Assembly (NCBI RefSeq): GCF_036226365.1
Contig: NZ_CP108462.1
Location: forward strand, 6,091,501-6,155,500
DNA length: 64,000 nucleotides
Direction: 5' to 3'
DNA from: Streptomyces sp. NBC_01262
GTDB taxonomy: Bacteria; Actinomycetota; Actinomycetes; Streptomycetales; Streptomycetaceae
Position numbers and translations under genes: made by a program. Below the pieces are notes generated by a model. The model did no database searches and was not told the DNA's origin. It was given only the letters and a program-made list of their open reading frames with translations. How positions within the stretch are numbered: position 1 is the stretch's first letter; every line of letters starts with the position of its first letter. Of the stretch, positions 1 through 8,133 are shown piece after piece.

Positions 1-1
1 C

Positions 2-1195
2 CTGGCCGGTGTCGTCGTCCGGGTCATCAGCGCGGGCGTCCTGCGGATCTTCGGCCCCGTCGGGCGGCTCGCCGAGCGCAACGCGCTGCGCAACCCCCGC
101 CGTACGGGTGCCACGGCCGCCGCCCTCATGATCGGCCTCGCCCTGGTCGCGGGCCTGTCGGTGGTCGGGTCGTCCATGGTGGCCTCCGCCGGCGACCAGC
201 TCGACAAGTCGGTCGGCGCGGACTTCATCATCCAGTCGCCCACCGGCCTGCCCATCGCCCCCGAGGTCGAGAAGGCGATCAAGACGACGCCCGACCTCGC
301 CCACGTGACGGACTACAAGTCGATCCCGGTCCACATCACCGCCCCCGGCGGCAAGCCCGAGACCACCGACCTGTCCGCCGCCGACCCGACCTACGCCGAG
401 GACCTCCAGGTCAAGACGGTCTCGGGCAAGCTGTCGGACGCGTACGGCAAGAACGCGATCTCGCTCGGCGAGTCCTACGCCAACCGCAAGCACATCAAGG
501 TCGGCGACCAGGTCACCGTGGCCTTCGACGGCGGCTCGACCGCGAAGCTCACCGTCGCGGCGATCACGTCCAAGGACACCGTCTTCGACCAGGGCGCGAT
601 GTACGTCAACATCACGACCGTCGCCCGGTACCTGCCGGCCGACAAGATGCCGATGAACGTCATCATGTTCGCCTCGGCGAAGTCCGGGCAGCAGGACGCG
701 GCCTACACCTCGCTCAAGAAGTCCCTGGACGGCTACCCGCAGGTCCAGGTCAAGGACCAGGCCGACTACAAGCAGCTGCTCAAGGACCAGATCGGGCAGC
801 TCCTGAACCTGATCTACGGGCTGCTGGCGCTGGCGATCATCGTCGCCATCCTGGGCGTCGTGAACACCCTCGCCCTGTCGGTGGTCGAGCGGACCCGGGA
901 GATCGGCCTCATGCGGGCCATCGGGATGTCCCGTCGGCAGCTGCGCCGCATGATCCGCCTCGAATCGATCGTCATCGCCCTGTTCGGCGCGGTCCTGGGC
1001 CTGGGCCTCGGCCTCGGCTGGGGCGCCACCGCCCAGCAGCTGCTGGCGCTGAACGGCCTCAACGTCCTGGAGATCCCCTGGGGGACCATCATCACGGTCT
1101 TCATCGGATCGGCCTTCGTGGGCCTGGCGGCGGCCCTCTTCCCGGCCTTCCGGGCGGGTCGGATGAACGTCCTCAACGCCATCGCGACGGACTAG
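2..1195 (+). CDS. ABC transporter permease, FtsX/MacB type (3' part)
   Basis: The gene is open at the left window edge, and codons read in frame from base 2. What remains is the C-terminal half of a large MacB-type permease. It starts with a conserved block (residues ERNALRNPRRTGATAAALM) followed by a membrane helix, then an extracytoplasmic domain, then three C-terminal helices typical of FtsX domains (LLALAIIVAILGVVNTLALS and two more). Such permeases pair with an ATPase to export lipids, peptides or lipoproteins, or for mechanotransduction. The ATPase is presumably left of the window. It closely resembles the complete permease at 33772-36273, so the two are paralogues. A strong hairpin follows at 1211-1246. 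The family is clear; the substrate is unknown. Confidence 0.9.
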   Translation: MAGVVVRVISAGVLRIFGPVGRLAERNALRNPRRTGATAAALMIGLALVAGLSVVGSSMVASAGDQLDKSVGADFIIQSPTGLPIAPEVEKAIKTTPDLAHVTDYKSIPVHITAPGGKPETTDLSAADPTYAEDLQVKTVSGKLSDAYGKNAISLGESYANRKHIKVGDQVTVAFDGGSTAKLTVAAITSKDTVFDQGAMYVNITTVARYLPADKMPMNVIMFASAKSGQQDAAYTSLKKSLDGYPQVQVKDQADYKQLLKDQIGQLLNLIYGLLALAIIVAILGVVNTLALSVVERTREIGLMRAIGMSRRQLRRMIRLESIVIALFGAVLGLGLGLGWGATAQQLLALNGLNVLEIPWGTIITVFIGSAFVGLAAALFPAFRAGRMNVLNAIATD

Positions 1196-1210
1196 GACAG
1201 TCGTGGTGGA

Positions 1211-1246
1211 GTCCGCGGCCGACGGGGTTTCCCGTCGGCCGCGGAC
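1211..1246 (+). terminator. Hairpin terminator after the ABC permease
   Basis: Perfect 16-bp inverted repeat: GTCCGCGGCCGACGGG at 1211-1226, loop GTTT, complement at 1231-1246. It starts 15 bases after the permease stop. There is no long T run, which is usual in Streptomyces. Confidence 0.75.
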
Positions 1247-1358
1247 GCGTGTGTCGGTGGGGCGTCGTAGGCTGGGACACCCCGGCCCGTTCGACGTGTC
1301 GGGCGGTTCGCGTTGCCAGTAAAGCCAGTACGCCAGTAATTGGGGACGGAAAGCCTTC

Positions 1359-4300
1359 ATGAGCCTGAACGGTCTGCTCGATGTCGTTGTCGGCGATCCG
1401 GCCCTCTCCGAGGCGGTGAAGACCGCCGCCGGCGGCACCCGTCCGCACGTGGACATCGTGGGCCCGCCCGCCGCGCGGGCCTTCGCCATCGGGGCGCTGG
1501 CGGCCCGCGCGGGGCGTACGGTCCTGGCGGTCACGGCCACCGGCCGCGAGGCGGAAGACCTGGCGGCGGCGCTGCGCTCGCTGCTCCCGGAGGACGCCGT
1601 GGCGGAGTACCCGGCCTGGGAGACCCTGCCGCACGAGCGGCTCTCCCCGCGCTCGGACACCGTCGGCCGCCGCCTCGCCGTCCTGCGGCGGCTCGCGCAC
1701 CCCAGCGCGGACGACCCGACGGCCGGGCCGGTGAAGGTGGTCGTCGCGCCCATCCGCTCCGTACTGCAGCCGCAGGTGCAGGGCCTCGGCGACCTGGTCC
1801 CGGTGGCGCTGCGCAGCGGGCAGAACGCCGACCTCGGCGCGGTCGTGGACGCGCTGGCGGCGGCCGCGTACGCCCGCGTGGAGCTGGTCGAGAAGCGCGG
1901 CGAGTTCGCCGTGCGCGGCGGCATCCTGGATGTCTTCCCGCCCACCGAGGAGCACCCGCTGCGGGTGGAGTTCTGGGGCGACGACGTCGAGGAGATCCGT
2001 TACTTCAAGGTCGCCGACCAGCGCAGCCTGGAGGTCGCCGAGCACGGCCTGTGGGCGCCGCCCTGCCGCGAGCTGCTGCTGACCGACGCCGTACGGGCCA
2101 AGGCGGCGGCCCTGTCCGCCGAGCATCCCGAGCTGCACGAACTGCTCGACAAGATCGCCGAGGGCATCGCGGTCGAGGGCATGGAAGCCCTGGCCCCGGT
2201 GCTGGTGGACGACATGGAGCTGCTGCTCGACGTGCTGCCCGCCGCCAGCATGACGGTGGTCTGCGACCCGGAACGCGTACGCACCCGCGCCGCCGACCTC
2301 GTCGCGACCAGCCGCGAGTTCCTGGAGGCCTCCTGGGCGGCCTCGGCGGGCGGCGGCGAGGCCCCGATCGACCTGGGCGCGGCCAGCCTGTGGGGCATCG
2401 CGGACGTCCGCGACCACGCCCGTGAACTGGGCATGCAGTGGTGGACGCTCAGCCCCTTCGCCGCCGGCGAGGAGGAGGACCTCGACGGCGACACCGTCCG
2501 GCTCGGCATGCACGCCCCCGAGGTCTACCGGGGCGACACCGCCCGCGCCCTGGCCGACACCAAGGGCTGGCTGGCCGAGGGCTGGCGCACGGTCTACGTC
2601 ACCGAGGGACACGGCCCCGCCGCCCGCATCGTCGAGGTGCTGGGCAACGAGGGCATCGCCGCCCGCCTGGACACCGACCTCCCCGCCGCCGCCATCGAGC
2701 CCTCCGTCGTCCATGTGGCGACCGGCTCCATCGAGAACGGCTTCATCGACCCGGCGCTCAAGCTCGCCGTCCTCACCGAGACCGATCTGTCCGGCCAGAA
2801 GTCCTCCACCAAGGACATGGGCCGCATGCCGTCCCGGCGCCGTAAGACCATCGACCCGCTCACCCTCCAGCCGGGCGACTACATCGTCCACGAGCAGCAC
2901 GGCGTCGGCCGCTACGTCGAGATGGTCCAGCGCACCGTCCAGGGCGCCACCCGCGAATATCTGCTGGTCGAGTACGCCGCCGCCAAGAAGGGCCAGCCCG
3001 GCGACCGGCTCTTCGTCCCCACCGACCAGCTTGAGCAGATCACCAAGTACGTCGGCGGCGAGGCGCCCTCCCTGCACCGCCTGGGCGGCGCCGACTGGAC
3101 GAAGACCAAGGCGCGGGCGAAGAAGGCCGTCAAGGAGATCGCCGCCGACCTGATCCGGCTCTACTCCGCCCGGATGGCCGCCCCCGGCCACACCTTCGGC
3201 CCGGACACCCCCTGGCAGCGCGAGCTGGAGGACGCCTTCCCGTACGCCGAGACCCCCGACCAGCTCACCACCATCGCCGAGGTCAAGGAGGACATGGAGA
3301 AGTCCGTCCCCATGGACCGCCTGATCTGCGGCGATGTTGGATACGGTAAAACCGAAATCGCTGTGAGAGCTGCGTTTAAAGCCGTCCAGGACGGCAAGCA
3401 GGTGGCGGTCCTGGTCCCGACCACGCTCCTCGTCCAGCAGCACTTCTCCACCTTCTCCGAGCGCTACTCCCAGTTCCCCGTCATCGTGAAGGCGCTGTCC
3501 CGCTTCCAGAGCGACAGCCAGGCGAAGGCGGTCCTGGAGGGGCTCCGGGAGGGCTCGGTCGATGTCGTGATCGGTACGCACCGGCTGTTCTCGTCGGAGA
3601 CGAGGTTCAAGGACCTGGGCCTGGTCATCGTCGACGAGGAGCAGCGCTTCGGCGTCGAGCACAAGGAGCAGCTCAAGAAGCTCCGCGCCAACGTCGACGT
3701 CCTCACGATGTCCGCCACGCCGATTCCCCGCACCCTGGAGATGGCCGTCACCGGCATCCGCGAGATGTCCACCATCACCACCCCGCCCGAGGAGCGCCAC
3801 CCGGTCCTCACCTTCGTCGGCCCGTACGAGGAGAAGCAGATCGCCGCCGCGATCCGGCGTGAGCTGTTGAGGGAGGGCCAGGCCTTCTACATCCACAACC
3901 GCGTCGAATCCATCGACAAGGCGGCCTCCAGGCTGCGTGATCTGGTGCCCGAGGCCCGGATCGCCACGGCGCACGGGCAGATGGGCGAGAGCGCGCTGGA
4001 GCAGGTCGTCGTCGACTTCTGGGAGAAGAAGTTCGACGTCCTGGTCTCCACGACGATCGTCGAGTCCGGCATCGACATCTCCAACGCCAACACGCTGATC
4101 GTCGAGCGCGGCGACAACTTCGGCCTCTCCCAGCTCCACCAGTTGCGTGGGCGGGTCGGCCGCTCGCGCGAGCGCGGCTACGCGTACTTCCTCTACCCGC
4201 CGGAGAAGCCGCTCACCGAGACCGCCCACGAGCGCCTCGCCACGATCGCCCAGCACACGGAGATGGGCGCCGGCATGTACGTCGCCATGAAGGACCTGGA

Positions 4301-4904
4301 GATCCGCGGCGCCGGCAACCTGCTCGGCGGCGAGCAGTCCGGCCACATCGCCGGTGTCGGCTTCGACCTCTACATCCGCATGGTCGGGGAGGCCGTCGCC
4401 GACTACCGCAGTGCCCTCGAAGCGGGCGGCGAGCCCGAGGAGACCCTCCTCGACGTCAAGATCGAGCTCCCCGTCGACGCCCACGTCCCCCACGACTACG
4501 CCCCCGGCGAGCGCCTCCGCCTCCAGGCCTACCGCGCCATCGCCGCCGCCAGCTCCGAGGCCGACATCACCGCGGTCCGAGAAGAGCTCACCGACCGCTA
4601 CGGCAAGCTCCCCGAGCCCGTTGAGAACCTCTTGTTGGTCGCCGCCCTCCGCCTCCTCGCCCGCAAGGTCGGCGTCGCCGACATCACCCTCGCCGGTGCC
4701 AACGTCCGCTTCTCCCCGGTCGAGTTGCGCGAGTCCCAGGAACTGCGGCTCAGCCGGCTCTACCCCCGTACGGTCATCAAGCACCCCGCCAAACAGATCC
4801 TCGTCCCCCGGCCCACCACCGCCCGCATCGGCGGCAAGCCGGTCGTGGGGCGCGAGCTCTTGACCTGGACGGCGGAGTTCCTGACCACGATCCTCGACAA
4901 CTGA
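1359..4904 (+). CDS. mfd: Transcription-repair coupling factor Mfd
   Basis: At 1181 residues this is the full family length. Mfd displaces RNA polymerase stalled at DNA lesions and recruits UvrA. Domains in order: UvrB-homology N-terminus with the motif RGGILDVFPPTEEHPLR near residue 190, RNA-polymerase-interacting domain (around KTIDPLTLQPGDYIVHEQHG, residue about 500), then the SF2 translocase with Walker A GDVGYGKT (658-665), DEEQ box (759-762) and SATPIPRT, then the motif LHQLRGRVGRS, and a C-terminal TRCF domain. The start ATG follows a GGGGACGGAAAG ribosome site. Bases about 3334-3384, exactly over Walker A, have an unusual low-GC codon run (see findings). Confidence 0.98.
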   Translation: MSLNGLLDVVVGDPALSEAVKTAAGGTRPHVDIVGPPAARAFAIGALAARAGRTVLAVTATGREAEDLAAALRSLLPEDAVAEYPAWETLPHERLSPRSDTVGRRLAVLRRLAHPSADDPTAGPVKVVVAPIRSVLQPQVQGLGDLVPVALRSGQNADLGAVVDALAAAAYARVELVEKRGEFAVRGGILDVFPPTEEHPLRVEFWGDDVEEIRYFKVADQRSLEVAEHGLWAPPCRELLLTDAVRAKAAALSAEHPELHELLDKIAEGIAVEGMEALAPVLVDDMELLLDVLPAASMTVVCDPERVRTRAADLVATSREFLEASWAASAGGGEAPIDLGAASLWGIADVRDHARELGMQWWTLSPFAAGEEEDLDGDTVRLGMHAPEVYRGDTARALADTKGWLAEGWRTVYVTEGHGPAARIVEVLGNEGIAARLDTDLPAAAIEPSVVHVATGSIENGFIDPALKLAVLTETDLSGQKSSTKDMGRMPSRRRKTIDPLTLQPGDYIVHEQHGVGRYVEMVQRTVQGATREYLLVEYAAAKKGQPGDRLFVPTDQLEQITKYVGGEAPSLHRLGGADWTKTKARAKKAVKEIAADLIRLYSARMAAPGHTFGPDTPWQRELEDAFPYAETPDQLTTIAEVKEDMEKSVPMDRLICGDVGYGKTEIAVRAAFKAVQDGKQVAVLVPTTLLVQQHFSTFSERYSQFPVIVKALSRFQSDSQAKAVLEGLREGSVDVVIGTHRLFSSETRFKDLGLVIVDEEQRFGVEHKEQLKKLRANVDVLTMSATPIPRTLEMAVTGIREMSTITTPPEERHPVLTFVGPYEEKQIAAAIRRELLREGQAFYIHNRVESIDKAASRLRDLVPEARIATAHGQMGESALEQVVVDFWEKKFDVLVSTTIVESGIDISNANTLIVERGDNFGLSQLHQLRGRVGRSRERGYAYFLYPPEKPLTETAHERLATIAQHTEMGAGMYVAMKDLEIRGAGNLLGGEQSGHIAGVGFDLYIRMVGEAVADYRSALEAGGEPEETLLDVKIELPVDAHVPHDYAPGERLRLQAYRAIAAASSEADITAVREELTDRYGKLPEPVENLLLVAALRLLARKVGVADITLAGANVRFSPVELRESQELRLSRLYPRTVIKHPAKQILVPRPTTARIGGKPVVGRELLTWTAEFLTTILDN

Positions 4905-5500
4905 CCGTCGGCGGTGGTTGCTGGTTCCGTCCTCAAGCGCCGGACGGGCTGGGGCCCCTCTTGTCTGCGGTCCTCGCGGGCGCTTCGCTGGCTTCGGGCC
5001 GCTGCGCCGGCCTCCGGCCGTCGGAGGGGTGGGCGCGGTTGCGGTGCCCTCGGCCGTGGCCGAGGGTTCCGTCCTCAATCGCCGGACGGGCTGGGTCGGT
5101 CGTGGGGTTGGGGGCGCCTGCCGGGGCCTCTCTCCTCGGCGCTCGCGACTCTGGTCGACCGCATCCGTGCCCGGGATCCTCGCTCGTCGCCTGCGGGAGA
5201 ACCCCTCCACCGCCCCCGCCCGGCCGGAAGACAAGTTCCAGCCCGTCCGGGGTTGAGGACCTGTACCCCCACCGGCCGGTGGCCGCGTACGGGCCGAAGG
5301 GGACGGTGGAGGGATGCGCCCGGAAGCGACGAGCGAGGATCCCGGGCAACGAACCCGGCCGACCCGAGTCGCGAGCGCTGAGGACGCAGTCCCGGCAGGC
5401 GGCCCCGACCGTACGACAGCAGCAGGCGCACACCGGCCGACCCAGCCCGTCCGGCGCTTGAGGACGGAACGGGTAACCATGCCGGACGGTAAGGGGGTTT
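4905..5500. repeat. Large imperfect inverted repeat built from Streptomyces intergenic elements
   Basis: Non-coding. The left arm (about 5067-5219) and the right arm (about 5310-5469) are imperfect reverse complements. They include a perfect 21-bp pair (5170-5190 with 5326-5346), a 13-bp pair GCGCTCGCGACTC (5139-5151 with 5366-5378) and the element GTCCTCAAnCGCCGGACGGG at both outer ends (5071 forward, ending at 5465 reverse). Further copies of that element lie at 4929-4951 (forward) and 5239-5260 (reverse, one base shorter). Open frames across the region are long only because of the GC bias; none has family similarity. The transcript could fold into a very long hairpin downstream of mfd. Confidence 0.85.
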
Positions 5501-5826
5501 CGTCCCGGGACGGGAAGTTCGGAAATCCTCCCGTAATGCCGGGGCCCCGTCACAGCGCGTGGCCCCCACCCGCCCCCCGGAGGGCCCCGCTCCGGTTGGC
5601 CTGGGCGGATGCCAGACGGCCGACCGCCAGGGATGACGTGCGGTAGCGACCGGGCCGTTGGGGGGCTACTGGTCGGTACCAATGGCGTTCGCGGAGTGAG
5701 ATGACTGGCATGCTCATTTCACTCAGAGTTAACCTCGGGAAATCTACCCGCGTATACCTCGCCGCGTCACCATGGTGCGCGTCGCAAGTCCCCCACGCGC
5801 ACCGCCCGTTCCCCCTGGAGTCCTCC
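5501..5826 (+). promoter_or_regulatory. Upstream region of the secreted HNH nuclease gene
   Basis: No convincing gene. It holds a 9-bp inverted repeat with one mismatch, GAGTGAGAT (5694-5702) and ATTTCACTC (5716-5724), a possible operator. Just downstream is a possible promoter TTAACC (5729-5734), 18-base spacer, TATACC (5753-5758). The ribosome site GGAG lies at 5816-5819. Confidence 0.4.
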
Positions 5827-6471
5827 ATGCGCATATCCCTGCGTTCTCGCGTGATCGCCCTCGCCACGGCCGCCCTGTCGGCCGGGGCCTTCCTTCTCAC
5901 CTCGGGTGCGGCGCCGGCGTCGGCCGCGCTGCCGACCCCGGTGTCGGTGGCGACGGCCAAGACGTACCTCGCGTCGCTGACCGTGGCGACGGAGGACCGT
6001 ACCGGGTACGACCGGGACCTGTTCCCGACCTGGATCACGATCTCGGGGACGTGCAACACCCGGGAGACGGTGATCAAGCGCGACGGCACCAGCGTGGTCG
6101 TCAACTCCGCGTGCACCGCGACCAGCGGCTCCTGGTACTCGCAGTACGACGGAGTCACCAGCACCGACGCCAGCACCTTCGACATCGACCACGTCGTCCC
6201 GCTCGCCGAGGCCTGGGACTCGGGGGCGTCCGAATGGACCACGGCGCAGCGCCAGGCGTTCGCCAATGACGTGACCCGGCCGCAGCTGATCGCGGTGTCG
6301 GCCAGCTCCAACCGCTCGAAGGGCGATGACGACCCGGCCGAGTGGCTGCCCACCCGCACCGCGTACCAGTGCACGTATGTCCGGGCCTTCGTGCAGGTGA
6401 AGTACTACTACGACCTGTCGGTCGACTCGGCGGAGAAGGCGGCGATCAGCAGCGTCCTCAGCGGCTGCTGA
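5827..6471 (+). CDS. Secreted HNH endonuclease-family protein
   Basis: 214 residues. The Sec signal peptide (MRISLRSRVIALATAALSAG ... APASA) should be cut near residue 35. The mature part carries the core DIDHVVPLAEAW (D119-x-D121-H122) followed by SASSNRSKGDDDPAEWLPT, the pattern of GmrSD/DUF1524-type HNH nucleases. It is therefore likely an extracellular nonspecific nuclease, perhaps for scavenging nucleic acids or for DNA turnover during development. The ATG at 5827 is chosen because it starts the signal peptide and has GGAG eight bases upstream; the frame is open further up. A paralogue with the same core but different flanking domains is at 20067-20942. Confidence 0.85.
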   Translation: MRISLRSRVIALATAALSAGAFLLTSGAAPASAALPTPVSVATAKTYLASLTVATEDRTGYDRDLFPTWITISGTCNTRETVIKRDGTSVVVNSACTATSGSWYSQYDGVTSTDASTFDIDHVVPLAEAWDSGASEWTTAQRQAFANDVTRPQLIAVSASSNRSKGDDDPAEWLPTRTAYQCTYVRAFVQVKYYYDLSVDSAEKAAISSVLSGC

Positions 6472-6554
6472 GTTTCTGTTATCGCCCCGGTCCTGGTGCG
6501 TCTCCTGCTTCGTACGCCCCCGTACGCAACCGGATTCCACACAGGAGCGAAGAC

Positions 6555-8015
6555 GTGGTCGCAGAGATCAGCCGCCGGAACATGCTGAAGATCGCCGGCG
6601 CGGCCGGCGTGGCCGCGGGCGCCGCCACCGTCGTGGGTGGCGGCGCCACGGTGGCGACGGCCGCAGGCCGGACCTTCGCGCACCCCGGCATGCTGCACAC
6701 TCCGGCCGACTTCGCGCGCATGACGGCCAAGCTGAAGGCAGGCGCGAGGCCCTATACGGAGGGCTTCGCGAAGCTGACCGCGAACCGGCACGCGCAGAGC
6801 GGCTGGGTGGCGCGCCCGTCGGCCGTCGTCTACCGGGGCGGCGGCACGCCCCAGAACTACGCGACGCTCTACAACGACATCCACGCCGCCTACCAGAACG
6901 CCGTGCGCTGGCGGATCACCGGCGAGAGCGCCTATGGCGACACCGCTGTCGCCATCCTCAACGCATGGTCGGCCACGCTGACCAGCGTCCAGGGCTCGGC
7001 CGACCGGTTCCTGGCGGCCGGGCTGTACGGCTACCAGTTCGCCAACGCCGCCGAGCTCGTGCGCGACCACGACGGCTTCGAGCTGGCCCGCTTCCAGAAG
7101 ATGATCAAGGACTGCTTCTACCCGCTCAGCGAGGACTTCCTCGCCCGCCACAACGGCGCCTATGTCACCAACTACTGGGCCAACTGGGACCTGACGGCCA
7201 TCGCCTGCGTCCTCGCCACCGGCATCCTGTGCGACGACAGCGCCATCGTCGACCGCGCGGTGGACTACTTCAAGAACGGCGAGGGGATGGGCTCGGTCAA
7301 GAACGCGATCCCCGTCGTGTACCCCGACGGCCTCGCCGAGTGGGTCGAGGCCGGCCGCGACCAGGGCCATGCCCTGCTCGGCGTCGGCCTGATGGGCACG
7401 ATCTGCGAGATGGCCTGGAACCAGGGCATCGACCTGTACGGATACGACGACAGCCGCTTCCTCAAGGGCGCCCAGTACGTGGCCAAGTGGAGCATGGGCG
7501 GGACTGTGTCCTACACGGCGAACACCCGGCAGAAGGGCGCGCCCGGCATCTGGTCGGGACGTGAGACGGCGAGTGCGGCGGCCGGTGTGGACCCGAACAT
7601 GACGCGTCCGATCTGGGCCATGATCGCCAACCACTACACGAAGCGCCGGGGCCTGTCGGCCACCTATCTCACCCAGATCGCCGCCAAGGCCGCTCCGGAG
7701 GGCGGGGGCGGCGACTACGGTCCCAACAGCGGCGGTTACGACCAACTCGGCTTCGGCACGCTGCTGTTCACGCGGGACAAGGCCACCCAGGCGTCGGCCA
7801 CGGCCAGCCCCACGGCCAGTCCCGCAGCGGCCGCTTCGGCTTCGGCCTCGGCCTCCGCCGCCGCGAGCCCCGCCGGTGGCACCGGCAGCGACCTGGCCGA
7901 CACCGGGGCGAGCGACATCGCCGCCTGGACCGCCGCCACCGGCATCACGGCCCTGGCCGGCGGGCTGCTCCTCCTGCGCAAGCGCGGCCGGTCGAGCAGC
8001 AACAGCACCCACTAG
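6555..8015 (+). CDS. Tat-exported alginate-lyase-like protein with sortase anchor
   Basis: 486 residues, GTG start with GGAG at 6543-6546. The N-terminus SRRNMLKIAGAAGVAAGAA is a twin-arginine-type signal. The body matches the alginate lyase (PL5-like) all-helical family, with the motifs HPGMLHTPADFARM, NWDLTAIACVLATGILCDD and a stretch around EWVEAGRDQGHALLGVGLMG, which holds the family's conserved RDQGH block. A low-complexity Ala/Ser/Pro linker (about 410-440) leads to LADTG, a hydrophobic helix and a basic tail (LRKRGRSSSNSTH), which is a class E sortase signal. It should therefore be displayed on the cell wall. The true polysaccharide substrate is unknown; the neighbouring island makes an acidic surface glycan plausible. 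Confidence 0.85.
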   Translation: MVAEISRRNMLKIAGAAGVAAGAATVVGGGATVATAAGRTFAHPGMLHTPADFARMTAKLKAGARPYTEGFAKLTANRHAQSGWVARPSAVVYRGGGTPQNYATLYNDIHAAYQNAVRWRITGESAYGDTAVAILNAWSATLTSVQGSADRFLAAGLYGYQFANAAELVRDHDGFELARFQKMIKDCFYPLSEDFLARHNGAYVTNYWANWDLTAIACVLATGILCDDSAIVDRAVDYFKNGEGMGSVKNAIPVVYPDGLAEWVEAGRDQGHALLGVGLMGTICEMAWNQGIDLYGYDDSRFLKGAQYVAKWSMGGTVSYTANTRQKGAPGIWSGRETASAAAGVDPNMTRPIWAMIANHYTKRRGLSATYLTQIAAKAAPEGGGGDYGPNSGGYDQLGFGTLLFTRDKATQASATASPTASPAAAASASASASAAASPAGGTGSDLADTGASDIAAWTAATGITALAGGLLLLRKRGRSSSNSTH

Positions 8016-8018
8016 CCC

Positions 8019-8107
8019 GCATCGCGCGTGCGATGCGCATGATGGCCTCGATGGTTGCCTCGTCGAGGATCACAGCGAGCACGCGGGCGGCCGCCGCCGC
8101 CCGCGTG
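8019..8107. terminator. Bidirectional terminator region between convergent genes
   Basis: Two hairpins fill the gap between convergent genes: GCATCGC-GCGT-GCGATGC (8019-8036) and a perfect 12-bp stem CACGCGGGCGGC (8080-8091), loop CGCC, complement (8096-8107). Confidence 0.65.
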
Positions 8108-8133
8108 CCACGCTGCCTTTCCGTCCGCCCGGA

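Noticed and set aside
1173..5480. Very long minus-strand open frame opposite mfd
   Set aside because: It is a GC-bias shadow of mfd and the repeat; composition is random-like and no family motif is seen.
4914..5682. Several overlapping open frames between mfd and the HNH gene
   Set aside because: They follow repeat units on both strands, share no homology pattern and lack proper starts.
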